Below are positions 24,872 through 33,254 of a stretch of DNA of 64,000 nucleotides, piece by piece. A program made the position numbers and the translations under genes. Below the pieces are notes generated by a model. The model saw only the letters and a program-made list of their open reading frames with translations. It did no database searches and was not told the DNA's origin. The stretch is from Bog-756 sp963756515. Lineage in GTDB: Bacteria; Actinomycetota; Acidimicrobiia; Acidimicrobiales; RAAP-2. The first letter of the stretch is position 1. The number at the start of each line of letters is the position of its first letter. The stretch spans positions 62,001-126,000 of the forward strand of contig CAVWNV010000002.1 of the NCBI GenBank assembly GCA_963756515.1, read 5' to 3'.

Positions 24872-26341
24872 TCAGCTGGACCAGATGATCGACTGCATCT
24901 CGGAGTAGGCCTCGAGTCCGGTGTCGCCACCGTCCCGACCGATGCCGCTCATCTTGAATCCGCCGAAGGGGGCGTCCATGTTGCGCTGGGCCGTGTTGAT
25001 GCCGACGTGGCCCGCCCGCAGCTGCTTGGCCACCCTGAAGGCGCGCGGGGTGTCGCCGGAGAAGACGTAGTCGTAGAGACCGAACTCCGAGTCGTTGGCG
25101 ATGGCGATGCCCTCGTCCTCGTCGTCGAAGGGGATGGCCACCACCACCGGGCCGAAGATCTCCTCGCGGGCCACGGTGATGTCGTTGGTCCCGACCACCA
25201 GGGTCGGTTCGACGTAGTACCCGGTCGGCATGTGCTCGGGACGACCGCCTCCGACCACCACCTCGCCCTCTTTGCGCCCGGTCTCGATGTGGTCGAGGAT
25301 CCGCTGCTGCTGACTGGCCGAGATGACCGGGCCGACCACGGTGGACATGTCGGTCGGGTCGCCCACCTTCAGCACGCCGGCGAACTGGGTGAGTCCGGCC
25401 ACCACCTGGTCGAAGATGCTCCGGTGGATGATGGCCCGGGTGGGTGCGGTGCAGATCTGGCCGGAGTGGAAGGCCCACACCGATCCGATGGCGGTGACCA
25501 CGCCCTTGATGTCGGCGTCGTCGAACACCACGGCCCCTCCCTTGCCTCCCAGCTCCATCAGCAGTCGTTTCATGGTGGGGGCGCCGGCCGAGGCGATGCG
25601 CTGACCCACCGCGGTCGAGCCGGTGAAGGACACCATGTCCACGTCCGGCGACGTGGTCAGGGCCGAGGCCGGCTCGGGGCCGGCCGAGTTGATGATGTTG
25701 ATGACACCGGGAGGGAAGCCCACCTCGTCGAGGACCCGGGCCATCTCGATGACGGCCAGCGGGTCCTGGGGTGCCGGCTTCATGATCACGGTATTGCCCA
25801 TGGCCAGGGCCGGCGCCACCTTGCCGGCCATGTTGGTCATGGGGAAGTTGTAGCTGGCGATGGCGGTGACCACGCCGACCGGCTGACGGTAGGCCAGGGC
25901 GCTGATGAGGCCGCCGGGAGCCAACGGCGTGGCCTCGGAGACGATGGGCGGGAGCATGTGCTCCTGGACGTGGCTGATGTCCCGCGAGTAGCGGTCGAAC
26001 CGGGCCGCACTGACCGGGACCTGCATACGGGATCCGACCGAGGCCGTGGCCCCCGTCTCGGCGATGACCAGGGGTACGAGGTCATTCCCTTTGGCCCGAA
26101 TGGCGGCCGCAGCCGTCTTCAGGAGGGCCAGGCGCTCCTCCACCGGGGTGGCGGCCCAGGCCGGGAAGGCCTCCCTGGCGGCGGCGGCGGCGGCGTTGGC
26201 GTCGTCCACCGAGGCGTTGGGGGCCTGGCCCACCACCTGCTCGGTGGCCGGGTTGATGACGTCGTAGGTGCCGTCGCCGGCGTCGACCCACTTCCCGCCG
26301 ATGAGCAGCTGTGTTTCGTCCTTGGTGACCTGACTACCCAT
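24872..26341 (-). CDS. NAD(P)-dependent aldehyde dehydrogenase
   Basis: A 489-residue aldehyde dehydrogenase. The cofactor-binding FTGSTAVGQRIA, the general base in LMELGGKGGA (Glu263), the nucleophile in GQICTAPTR (Cys297) and the C-terminal PFGGFKMSGIGRDGG are all in place. NFP at 165-167 (SYNFPMTN) carries the catalytic Asn region. Oxidises an aldehyde to the acid; the neighbouring amidohydrolase and candidate TetR operator at 26439-26453 suggest a catabolic role, but the substrate is unknown. Confidence 0.93.
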   Translation of the reverse strand: MGSQVTKDETQLLIGGKWVDAGDGTYDVINPATEQVVGQAPNASVDDANAAAAAAREAFPAWAATPVEERLALLKTAAAAIRAKGNDLVPLVIAETGATASVGSRMQVPVSAARFDRYSRDISHVQEHMLPPIVSEATPLAPGGLISALAYRQPVGVVTAIASYNFPMTNMAGKVAPALAMGNTVIMKPAPQDPLAVIEMARVLDEVGFPPGVINIINSAGPEPASALTTSPDVDMVSFTGSTAVGQRIASAGAPTMKRLLMELGGKGGAVVFDDADIKGVVTAIGSVWAFHSGQICTAPTRAIIHRSIFDQVVAGLTQFAGVLKVGDPTDMSTVVGPVISASQQQRILDHIETGRKEGEVVVGGGRPEHMPTGYYVEPTLVVGTNDITVAREEIFGPVVVAIPFDDEDEGIAIANDSEFGLYDYVFSGDTPRAFRVAKQLRAGHVGINTAQRNMDAPFGGFKMSGIGRDGGDTGLEAYSEMQSIIWSS

Positions 26342-26438
26342 GGATGGGCCCCTTTCGAGGTGATGGTTGACGCCGAGGCGTGGATGAAAGCAACGGAGGT
26401 GCCGGTCGGGCCCATCGGTTCTGAGCTGTGTGGGCGAA

Positions 26439-26453
26439 CTGACGTCGTGTCGG
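26439..26453. promoter_or_regulatory. candidate TetR-type operator (imperfect)
   Basis: CTGACgtcgtGTCGG has the same CTGAC-N5-GTCAG layout as the palindrome at 28355-28373, with one mismatch. It lies about 100 bp upstream of the aldehyde dehydrogenase start. Confidence 0.3.
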
Positions 26454-26558
26454 CATTGTAGGTCCCGTTCTCACGGCCGGACAGTTCGTCGTCGCCGTGC
26501 CGTCGCTGTGACGACGCCACGCCGAACTGGCGGTAGGGGGGAGGCGCTCGGGTTCAGC

Positions 26559-28292
26559 TCAGACGCCCGCTGGGGACGGATCGACGGTCATCGTGTCCCG
26601 ACCCGACTTCAACAGGCTGCCGGGGAGGTTGCCGGTGGGCTTGCCGTCGGCGATGGTCTCGACCCCGTTGACCAGCACCCGCACCACGCCGATGGCGTCG
26701 GCGATGAGGCGGGGGCTGTTGCCGGGAAGGTCGTTGACCAGGGTGGCCGGCTCCGACCCCACCGTCTCCGGATCGAAGACGAACAGGTCGGCGCACAGAC
26801 CCTCGGCGATCCGGCCCCGGTCGTGCAGCCCGAACAGCTCGGCCGGTGCCTCGGTCATGAGTTGGACGGCATGCTCCAGGGAGACCAGCTTCCGCTTGCG
26901 CAGACAGTCGCCGAGGAACGAGGTCGGGTAGTTGGAGCCGCACATCCGGTCGAGGTGAGCGCCGGCATCGGACCCACCGACCATGGCTCCGGGGTCGTCC
27001 CACACGGCCACCCGGGCCTGCCACGAGGCGTCATCCCCGTCGGAGGCCTTGGGCCAGAGCACCGTGCGGAGCCCGTCCGCGATGACCAGGTCCAAGAGGG
27101 TGTCGAAGGGGGGCTTGCCCAGCTCTTCGGCGATCGATCCCACGTCCCGCCAGCTGTACTCCTTGTTCTCGGGGGCGAATGTGTCGCCGATGATGTAGTT
27201 GGCCCAGCTGGCCAGCCGACGGAACACCCCCGCCCCCTCGGAGTGGGCCAGTTCGTCGAGCTGTTCCCGCACCGCCGCGTCCTTCAGCTTCTCGATGCGC
27301 TGCTCCACGGGCAGGCCCATCACGTCGCCCCAGCCCGGGATGAGGAAGAGGGCGCAGTGGTTCCGGAAGCTCATGTTCATGGGCACCAGCGTGGGCATGG
27401 TCAGTGCCACGATGCGTCCGCCGGCCTCGGCGGCCTGTGCCGACGCTTCGAGCTGGCGGGCCGTCTTGTCGGGCGTGCGCGAGTCGATGGTCAACAGGTT
27501 CCAGTTGAGGGGTCGCCGGGCCGTGGTGGTCATGGCCACCATGAGGTCGATCTCCTCGTCGGTGAAGGTGTCGAGGCAGCCGTTGGTGATGTACTCGAGC
27601 GTGGTGCCCGGGTGGTCGCGCACCACCTCGCAGAAGGCCAGCATCTCGCGCCGGTCGGCGTTGCGCGACGAGATGGGCTTGCCGTCACCGTCGGAGTGGG
27701 TGCGGGACTGCGACGACGAGAAGCCGAGCCCGCCGGCCTCGAGCGACTCGGCCAGCAGCCGGGCCATCTCGGTCACCTCGTCGTCCGTGGCCACCTCGCC
27801 ACCCCGCTCGTCGCCCATGACCCACCGACGGAGGGCGCAGTGGCCGACGAGGAAGCCGGCATTGACTCCGAGATTCCCCTCCAGCTTGCCCAGATAGTCG
27901 CCGAAGCTCGTCCAGTCCCAGGGGAGGCCGTTCTCGAGGGCCACCAGCGGCATGCCTTCGACTTTGGCCATCATCCGCCGGATGTAGTCGTGGTCCTCGG
28001 CCTTGATCGGAGCCAGGGTGAAGCCGCAGTTGCCGCCGATCACCGTGGTCACCCCGTGGAGGTTGGACGGCGATGCGGTGGGATCCCAGAACAGTTGGGC
28101 GTCGTAGTGCGTGTGGGGGTCGATGATGCCCGGCGCCACCACGAGGCCCTCGGCATCGAGCTCGGTGGTCCCGTCCTCGTCCACCACGCCGACGGCCACG
28201 ATCTTCCCGTCGCGGATGCCGACGTCGGCCCGGTGGCCCGGGGCACCGGTCCCGTCGACGACCAGGCCGTTGCGGATCACGTAGTCGAGCAT
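26559..28292 (-). CDS. amidohydrolase, N-acyl-D-amino-acid deacylase type
   Basis: A 577-residue metal-dependent amidohydrolase of the D-aminoacylase branch. Small beta-domain MLDYVIRNGLVVDGTGAPGH, metal motif GIIDPHTHYDAQLFWDP (His60, His62), NCGFTLAPI with the Cys that serves as metal ligand in D-aminoacylases, and the late GGSDAGAHLDRMCG holding the catalytic Asp. Family members are often found beside acyl-CoA genes in Actinobacteria and their true substrates are mostly unknown. GGAGGG 8 nt upstream supports ATG 28292. A TetR-type palindrome lies 63 bp upstream. Confidence 0.88.
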   Translation of the reverse strand: MLDYVIRNGLVVDGTGAPGHRADVGIRDGKIVAVGVVDEDGTTELDAEGLVVAPGIIDPHTHYDAQLFWDPTASPSNLHGVTTVIGGNCGFTLAPIKAEDHDYIRRMMAKVEGMPLVALENGLPWDWTSFGDYLGKLEGNLGVNAGFLVGHCALRRWVMGDERGGEVATDDEVTEMARLLAESLEAGGLGFSSSQSRTHSDGDGKPISSRNADRREMLAFCEVVRDHPGTTLEYITNGCLDTFTDEEIDLMVAMTTTARRPLNWNLLTIDSRTPDKTARQLEASAQAAEAGGRIVALTMPTLVPMNMSFRNHCALFLIPGWGDVMGLPVEQRIEKLKDAAVREQLDELAHSEGAGVFRRLASWANYIIGDTFAPENKEYSWRDVGSIAEELGKPPFDTLLDLVIADGLRTVLWPKASDGDDASWQARVAVWDDPGAMVGGSDAGAHLDRMCGSNYPTSFLGDCLRKRKLVSLEHAVQLMTEAPAELFGLHDRGRIAEGLCADLFVFDPETVGSEPATLVNDLPGNSPRLIADAIGVVRVLVNGVETIADGKPTGNLPGSLLKSGRDTMTVDPSPAGV

Positions 28293-28354
28293 GGTGGTGT
28301 TCCCTCCGTGGAGTGGTGACGGCCGACCGGCCGGGCACCGAGAGTCGGGCACAG

Positions 28355-28373
28355 AACTGACAGACCGTCAGTT
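28355..28373. promoter_or_regulatory. perfect palindrome, candidate TetR operator
   Basis: AACTGACagaccGTCAGTT is a perfect 7-bp inverted repeat with a 5-bp spacer in the 149-bp region between the amidohydrolase gene (minus) and the MscS gene (plus). Symmetry and spacing are typical of TetR operators, and either gene could be controlled. Confidence 0.55.
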
Positions 28374-28441
28374 TACGGTACGCCGCCGCGGCCCGCTCCG
28401 CCGCTTCTCCCCCGACCGGTCCACGCCGGTGGGGGCGGCAC

Positions 28442-29326
28442 ATGGGCGCATCGACAGGCGGATGGTATTTTCCGGAGATCCACCACTCCTGGTTCCAAAA
28501 CCATCTGCTCCCGGCGGCGGTGCTCGTCCTCGGGGCCGGCCTGATCGTGAGGTTCACCCACTGGATCGGAGCGCGCCGTCGGCACTGGGTGGACGGGCAG
28601 ATCCGCCTCCAGATCGAGTCGGGCCTGGTGGCCTCGGAGTCCCTGAAACGGTCCCGGGCGGTGAGCGAGGCGGTCGAGTGGGTCGTGGTGGCCCTCGTCG
28701 GCTTCATCACGGCCATCCTGGCCCTCGACCGTTTGGGCATCCCCCTCACCACCCTGGTGGCCCCGGCCACGGTGATCGGCATCGGCCTGGGATTCGGCGC
28801 CCAGCAGATGGTGGGGGATCTGCTGGCCGGCTTCTTCCTCTTCGCCGAGCACCAGTTCGCCTTCGGCGACGTGATCCGGCTGTCGGTGCCCGGTCAGGCC
28901 AGCGGCATCACCGGCACGGTCGAGGAGCTCACCCTGCGCGTCACCAAGGTGCGGACCGCGCAGGGGGAGCTGGTGGTGGTGCCGAACAGCGCCCTCCGCC
29001 AGGTCACCAATCTGTCCAAGGACTGGTCGCGCGCCGTCATCGACATCCCGGTGGCGGTGACCGAGGACCTGACCAAGGTGACCGGCCTGCTGAAGGACAT
29101 GTTCACCGAGATGTCCGCCGACCGCGAGTGGAGCGAGCTCCTCCTGGGCGACCCGGTGGTGGCCGGGGTCGAGACCATCGACGTGGGCTACGTCCAGCTG
29201 CGGCTCATCGCCCGGACCCTTCCGGGCCGGCAGTTCGAGGTGGCCCGCGAGATCCGGCTGCGGGCCACGACCGCCCTCCGATCGGCCGGCGTCAGTTCGC
29301 CGTCCATCGCCGAGGGGTCCTCGTGA
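28442..29326 (+). CDS. MscS-family mechanosensitive ion channel
   Basis: A 294-residue small-conductance channel. Three membrane helices (about residues 20-40, 77-96 and 100-130); the third is the pore-lining helix with TVIGIGLGFGAQQMVGDLLAGFFLFAE, rich in Gly and Ala as in MscS TM3. The beta domain follows (FGDVIRLSVPGQASGITGTVEELTLRVTKVRT, then VVVPNSALRQVTNLSKDW). It releases osmolytes on osmotic downshift. Its TGA overlaps the GTG of the following gene. Confidence 0.93.
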   Translation: MGASTGGWYFPEIHHSWFQNHLLPAAVLVLGAGLIVRFTHWIGARRRHWVDGQIRLQIESGLVASESLKRSRAVSEAVEWVVVALVGFITAILALDRLGIPLTTLVAPATVIGIGLGFGAQQMVGDLLAGFFLFAEHQFAFGDVIRLSVPGQASGITGTVEELTLRVTKVRTAQGELVVVPNSALRQVTNLSKDWSRAVIDIPVAVTEDLTKVTGLLKDMFTEMSADREWSELLLGDPVVAGVETIDVGYVQLRLIARTLPGRQFEVAREIRLRATTALRSAGVSSPSIAEGSS

Positions 29327-29898
29327 GCGACGATCGGACCGACCCGGGGGGGACCACCGGACCCCACGACACGCCGCCGGCGCCCGCGGCCGGATCCGGT
29401 GCGGTGTCCGGGGCCGGCGCGCCGTGGGCGCGGAAACAGTCGGACCAGGACGAGATCCGGCACAGCGCACTGGTCGGGTTCATGTCGGTCCCGGTGGGTC
29501 GTCGGTTCCCTCTGCGCCGATCGACCGTCCTGATGGCGGTGGCCTTCGTCGGGCTGGCCACCGTGTTGTACTTCAATCCCCCGGCCAGCACCTCGGCCCC
29601 GTCCGGCGGAGCCGTGGTCGGCGGGTACTACGTGCCCGGAGCCACGCCGGTCAGCACCACCACGACCTCCACGACCTCCACGACCACCACGACGACTCCT
29701 CCCACCGCCGCCACCACCACGGCACCAGCGCCGACGACTCAGCCGTCCCGTTCGAGTACCACCACGACCACTGCAGCTCCGGCCGGCGGTACGGGGTCCG
29801 GTGGAACCGGGTCCGGCGGAACCGGTCCGGCCCAGACGACCACCACGGCGGGGACCGGTCAGCTCGGGGGCACGACCTCGAGCTCCAACTCCGGGTAG
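29323..29898 (+). CDS. single-pass membrane protein with Thr/Ser-rich extracellular tail
   Basis: A 191-residue protein without a recognised family. The first 65 residues are cytoplasmic and polar, a single helix (STVLMAVAFVGLATVLYF, about 72-89) follows, and the last 90 residues are almost entirely Thr, Ser, Pro and Gly with long Thr runs, resembling a mucin-like stalk that could be O-mannosylated. GTG at 29323 overlaps the MscS stop (GTGA), so it is translationally coupled and may act with the channel. Confidence 0.72.
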   Translation: MSDDRTDPGGTTGPHDTPPAPAAGSGAVSGAGAPWARKQSDQDEIRHSALVGFMSVPVGRRFPLRRSTVLMAVAFVGLATVLYFNPPASTSAPSGGAVVGGYYVPGATPVSTTTTSTTSTTTTTTPPTAATTTAPAPTTQPSRSSTTTTTAAPAGGTGSGGTGSGGTGPAQTTTTAGTGQLGGTTSSSNSG

Positions 29899-29954
29899 TG
29901 CGGTCCCGGTGAGGCGTCCGCCTGGACCCCTCTGCCCGCGGAGCCGAACCTGGT

Positions 29955-30935
29955 TCAGGAGTCGACGAGGGGGATGACGTCGCGGCCGAAGGCGGCGATC
30001 TGGTCGCACTGCTCGTCGACCGACCGGGTGGGGAACCGGACCTGCACCTGGCCCACGCCGGCGGCCCGGTAGGGCTGCAGGTACTCGGCGATCCGCTCGG
30101 CACTCCCCGACACCGTGCCCGGTGGCAGGTCGAATCCCGCGGCCGGGGAACCCACGTGGAACGGGTGGGCGATGGCCCCGATGTCGAGGGGCGCACCGTC
30201 CCGGTACTCGTCGCGCATCCGACGGAGTTCGCCCAGCAGGTCCGGGTCGGGTCCGAGCGACTGGGGCAACCAGCCGTCGGCGAACCGGGCCGTCCGGCGC
30301 AGGGCGGCCCGACTCGACCCCCCGGCCCAGATGGGTGGCCGCGGCGACTGCACCGGTCGAGGTCTGAGCCCCAGTCCCTCGGCCTTCCATGTCGGCCCGT
30401 CCAACACCGGGAACTCGTCGACCAGTCCGGCGGCCAGTCCGGCGATGGCCTCGTCTGTGACCGGACCCCGGTGGTCGAACTCCGGGCCGAGCTGTTCGAA
30501 CTCCTCGGTGACGTGCCCGGCACCGACGCCGCAGATGACGCGGCCCTTCGACAGGGCGTCCACCGTGGCGAACTCCTTGGCCGCCCGGAGCGGGTGGCGG
30601 AGGGCGACGACATAGATATGGGAGAGAAGCCTGATGTCGGTGGTGATGCCGGCCAGCCAGCCCAGGGTGGCGATGGTGTCGTACCAGACGGTGCTCATGG
30701 CGCCGGCCAGTCGTTCGGGGATGAACGTGTGGTCGCACACGCCCACATAGAAGAAGCCGGCCGCTTCGCAGGCCAGGGCCACGGCGGCCAGTTCGTCGGG
30801 GCCGGCCGGGGCCTCCCAGGCCTGGGCGTAGATGGTGGACTGCGACTGGATCGGTAGCTGCATCCCGAACACCGTGCGGCCCGCCGGCAACACGGTCACG
30901 ACGTCGACGGGCGGAGGGCTGGGCGGAGGGCTCAC
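29955..30935 (-). CDS. LLM-class F420-dependent oxidoreductase
   Basis: A 326-residue luciferase-like TIM-barrel protein. AACEAAGFFYVGVCDHTFIP, IYVVALRHPLRAAKEFATVDALSKGRVICGVGAGH and PPIWAGGSSRAALRRTARFADGWLP match the F420-dependent actinobacterial subfamily. The GTG at 30935 overlaps the stop of the upstream acyl-CoA dehydrogenase (GTGA). It is the last gene of a four-gene catabolic operon. Likely carries out a hydride transfer on an intermediate of that pathway. Confidence 0.88.
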   Translation of the reverse strand: MSPPPSPPPVDVVTVLPAGRTVFGMQLPIQSQSTIYAQAWEAPAGPDELAAVALACEAAGFFYVGVCDHTFIPERLAGAMSTVWYDTIATLGWLAGITTDIRLLSHIYVVALRHPLRAAKEFATVDALSKGRVICGVGAGHVTEEFEQLGPEFDHRGPVTDEAIAGLAAGLVDEFPVLDGPTWKAEGLGLRPRPVQSPRPPIWAGGSSRAALRRTARFADGWLPQSLGPDPDLLGELRRMRDEYRDGAPLDIGAIAHPFHVGSPAAGFDLPPGTVSGSAERIAEYLQPYRAAGVGQVQVRFPTRSVDEQCDQIAAFGRDVIPLVDS

Positions 30936-31957
30936 GGGGTCACCGTACGCCCCTCGTCGGTCACCACGTTGCCGATGGAGTCGGCCAACGCCTCCGAAAG
31001 CTGGTCGTCCGTCCCGAACTGGGTGGCCAGCACCCGGGCCCGTTTGTAGGCCAGGTGGGCGGGGACCTCCCACGTGAATCCCATGCCGCCGTGCACCTGG
31101 ATGCAGGACCGGCCGTTGGCGATCGCCGCCTCGTCCGCCAGGAGCTTGGCTCCGGCCGCCGCCACCATCCCGTCGCCGACGTCGGGCTCGTCGACGGTCA
31201 CCGCGGCGGCGTGCACGGCGCAGCGGGCGACCTCGGCTCTCACCGCCATGTCGGCGCACAGGTGCTTGACGGCCTGGAAGCTCCCGATGGGCCGTCCGAA
31301 CTGGCGCCGCTGTTTGGCGTACCCGACGGCCAGGTCGGTGACCCACGCGGCCGAGCCGACCTGCAGGGCGGCGGTGAGGACGGCCCCGTCCCTCCGCCAC
31401 CAGGCGACGATGTCCGGGCCACCCACTGGCGACCCGACGGGAATTGTGGGCGCGCTCCACACCGGCGTGAGGGGATCCATGGGTCGTTCGAGACTGGTGC
31501 CCTGCACCTCTCCGGGGTCGACCGACAGCACGCCGTCGTCGCTCAGGACCAGTAGCACGTCGAGGTCGTCGAGGTGCTCGATGAAGGTGGGCAGAGCGGC
31601 CGCGGTCCGGTCGGATCCCCCGACGTCGATCAGGCCCACCACCACCGACCCGTCGTCGGCCCCGTCGATCAGCCCGGCGGCCAGGTGGCTGGCCACCAGG
31701 GGACCGGGCACCAGCGCCCGACCGAGCTCCTCGAAGACCAGAGCGGCCTCGGCCAGACCCAGGCCCACACCCCCCACCGATTCGGGGAGGCAGAGATTGA
31801 ACACCCCCGCCTCGCCCAATTGCCGCCAACCCTTGCGGTCCACCACCCGGTCGGCCGACTCCAGGGTGCGCAGGTGCTCCAGGCCGAACTGACCCTCGCA
31901 CAGCCGTCGCACCCCGGCGGCCAGGTCGGTCTGGAACTCCGTCAGTTCGAAGTCCAT
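30932..31957 (-). CDS. acyl-CoA dehydrogenase, small subunit type
   Basis: A 341-residue acyl-CoA dehydrogenase. N-terminal helical domain MDFELTEFQTDLAAGVRRL, central LPESVGGVGLGLAEAALVFEELGRALVPGP, and C-terminal QVHGGMGFTWEVPAHLAYKRA, with the Glu in TWE at the usual catalytic-base position of the steroid/side-chain FadE proteins. Shorter than the partner at 32002-33228; pairs of this kind form alpha2beta2 enzymes in sterol catabolism (ChsE-type). The substrate here is not determinable. 44-bp gap to the upstream gene. Confidence 0.9.
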   Translation of the reverse strand: MDFELTEFQTDLAAGVRRLCEGQFGLEHLRTLESADRVVDRKGWRQLGEAGVFNLCLPESVGGVGLGLAEAALVFEELGRALVPGPLVASHLAAGLIDGADDGSVVVGLIDVGGSDRTAAALPTFIEHLDDLDVLLVLSDDGVLSVDPGEVQGTSLERPMDPLTPVWSAPTIPVGSPVGGPDIVAWWRRDGAVLTAALQVGSAAWVTDLAVGYAKQRRQFGRPIGSFQAVKHLCADMAVRAEVARCAVHAAAVTVDEPDVGDGMVAAAGAKLLADEAAIANGRSCIQVHGGMGFTWEVPAHLAYKRARVLATQFGTDDQLSEALADSIGNVVTDEGRTVTP

Positions 31958-32001
31958 GGCGGGCTCCCGTCTCTACGCATCGTCAGACCCGGTCCGCCGG
32001 C

Positions 32002-33228
32002 TCACGAGCCGGCCGTGGTGACGGCCTTCGGCGCACCGGCCGGCTCCTTGGGCAGGCCGAGGATGCGCTCGCCGACGATGTTGCGCTGGATCTGGGAGGT
32101 GCCGGCGGCAATGGTGAGCGAGATGCCGCGCAACCAGTCCTCCACCATGGTGGCCGACGGGAAGGGGCCCAGTCCGTCCGTTCCCTCCACGTCGTCGGCG
32201 GCCAGGCCGGCCCGTCCGAGCAGCGAGAGGGAGAACTCGCCGAGCTTGCTGCGCGTCTCCGTGTAGGCCAGCTTGAAGAAGGTCCCGCCGACCCCGGGGA
32301 TTCCCGTGCGCGCCGCCTGTGACACGTTGCGCTTGGTCAGCGCCCACAGCGCGTCGAGTTCGGCCCGCAGGTGGCCGGCCTGCCGTCGGACGGCCGGGTC
32401 GGCCCACGCCCCGGTGCGGCGGGCCAGCGCCACCGATGCCGCCAACAGTTCCATGGCCTCCAACAGGTCGCCCACGAAGGCCGTCCCCCGTTCGAAGCTG
32501 AGGGTGACCATGGTCACCCGCCACCCGTCGTTCTCGTCCCCGACCCGGTTGGCCACCGGCACCCGCACCTCGTCCAGGAACAGCTCGGCGAACTCGGTGG
32601 ATCCGGCGATGGTGGCGAGGGGACGGATCTCCACCCCGGGCGTGTCCATGGGCAGGATGAGCCATGAGATCCCCCGGTGACGGCTGTCCTCGCCGCCGGT
32701 CCTGACCAACAGCTCGCAATTGTCCGCCACTTCGGCGTGCGAGGTCCAGATCTTCGAACCGGTGATCACGTAGTCGTCGCCGTCCCGGACGGCCCGGGTG
32801 CGGAGGGAGGCCAGGTCACTGCCGGCGTCGGGTTCGGAGAACCCCTGGCACCAGACCTCGTCCCCGTTGAGGATGGAGGGTAGGTAGCGCCGGCGTTGGT
32901 CGGCGGTACCCTCGGCGATGATGGTCGGGCCGGCGTGGAGGAGCCCGACGAAGTTGACCCCCACGTACGGGGCGTGGGCCCGCTCCAGCTCCTCTTTGAA
33001 GATGAGCTCCTCCACCGGCGACGAGCCGCGGCCGCCGCCCTCCACCGGCCAGTCGACTCCGGCGTACCCGGCGTCGAAGAGCAGGCGTTGCCAGTGGGTG
33101 TCGTAGGAGCGACGGCCCGGCCAGTCCGTCGGGGACGGCTTGGCCGGGAGCCCCGGAAGCGTGTCGGAAAGCCAGAGGCGCAACTCGGCCCGAAACGCCT
33201 CCTCGGCGCGGGTGTAGCGAAGATCCAT
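32002..33228 (-). CDS. acyl-CoA dehydrogenase, large subunit type
   Basis: A 408-residue acyl-CoA dehydrogenase. FAD and substrate segments WCQGFSEPDAGSDLASL, GSKIWTSHAEVADNCELLVRT and the C-terminal IAAGTSQIQRNIVGERILGLP are clear. It lacks an obvious catalytic Glu in the C-terminal loop used by its partner, consistent with a heteromeric enzyme with one active site per pair. Gene order amidohydrolase, this gene, small acyl-CoA dehydrogenase, LLM oxidoreductase, all minus strand with short gaps. Confidence 0.92.
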   Translation of the reverse strand: MDLRYTRAEEAFRAELRLWLSDTLPGLPAKPSPTDWPGRRSYDTHWQRLLFDAGYAGVDWPVEGGGRGSSPVEELIFKEELERAHAPYVGVNFVGLLHAGPTIIAEGTADQRRRYLPSILNGDEVWCQGFSEPDAGSDLASLRTRAVRDGDDYVITGSKIWTSHAEVADNCELLVRTGGEDSRHRGISWLILPMDTPGVEIRPLATIAGSTEFAELFLDEVRVPVANRVGDENDGWRVTMVTLSFERGTAFVGDLLEAMELLAASVALARRTGAWADPAVRRQAGHLRAELDALWALTKRNVSQAARTGIPGVGGTFFKLAYTETRSKLGEFSLSLLGRAGLAADDVEGTDGLGPFPSATMVEDWLRGISLTIAAGTSQIQRNIVGERILGLPKEPAGAPKAVTTAGS

Positions 33229-33254
33229 CGAGGAGGTGGCTTACGCCCGCGGGG

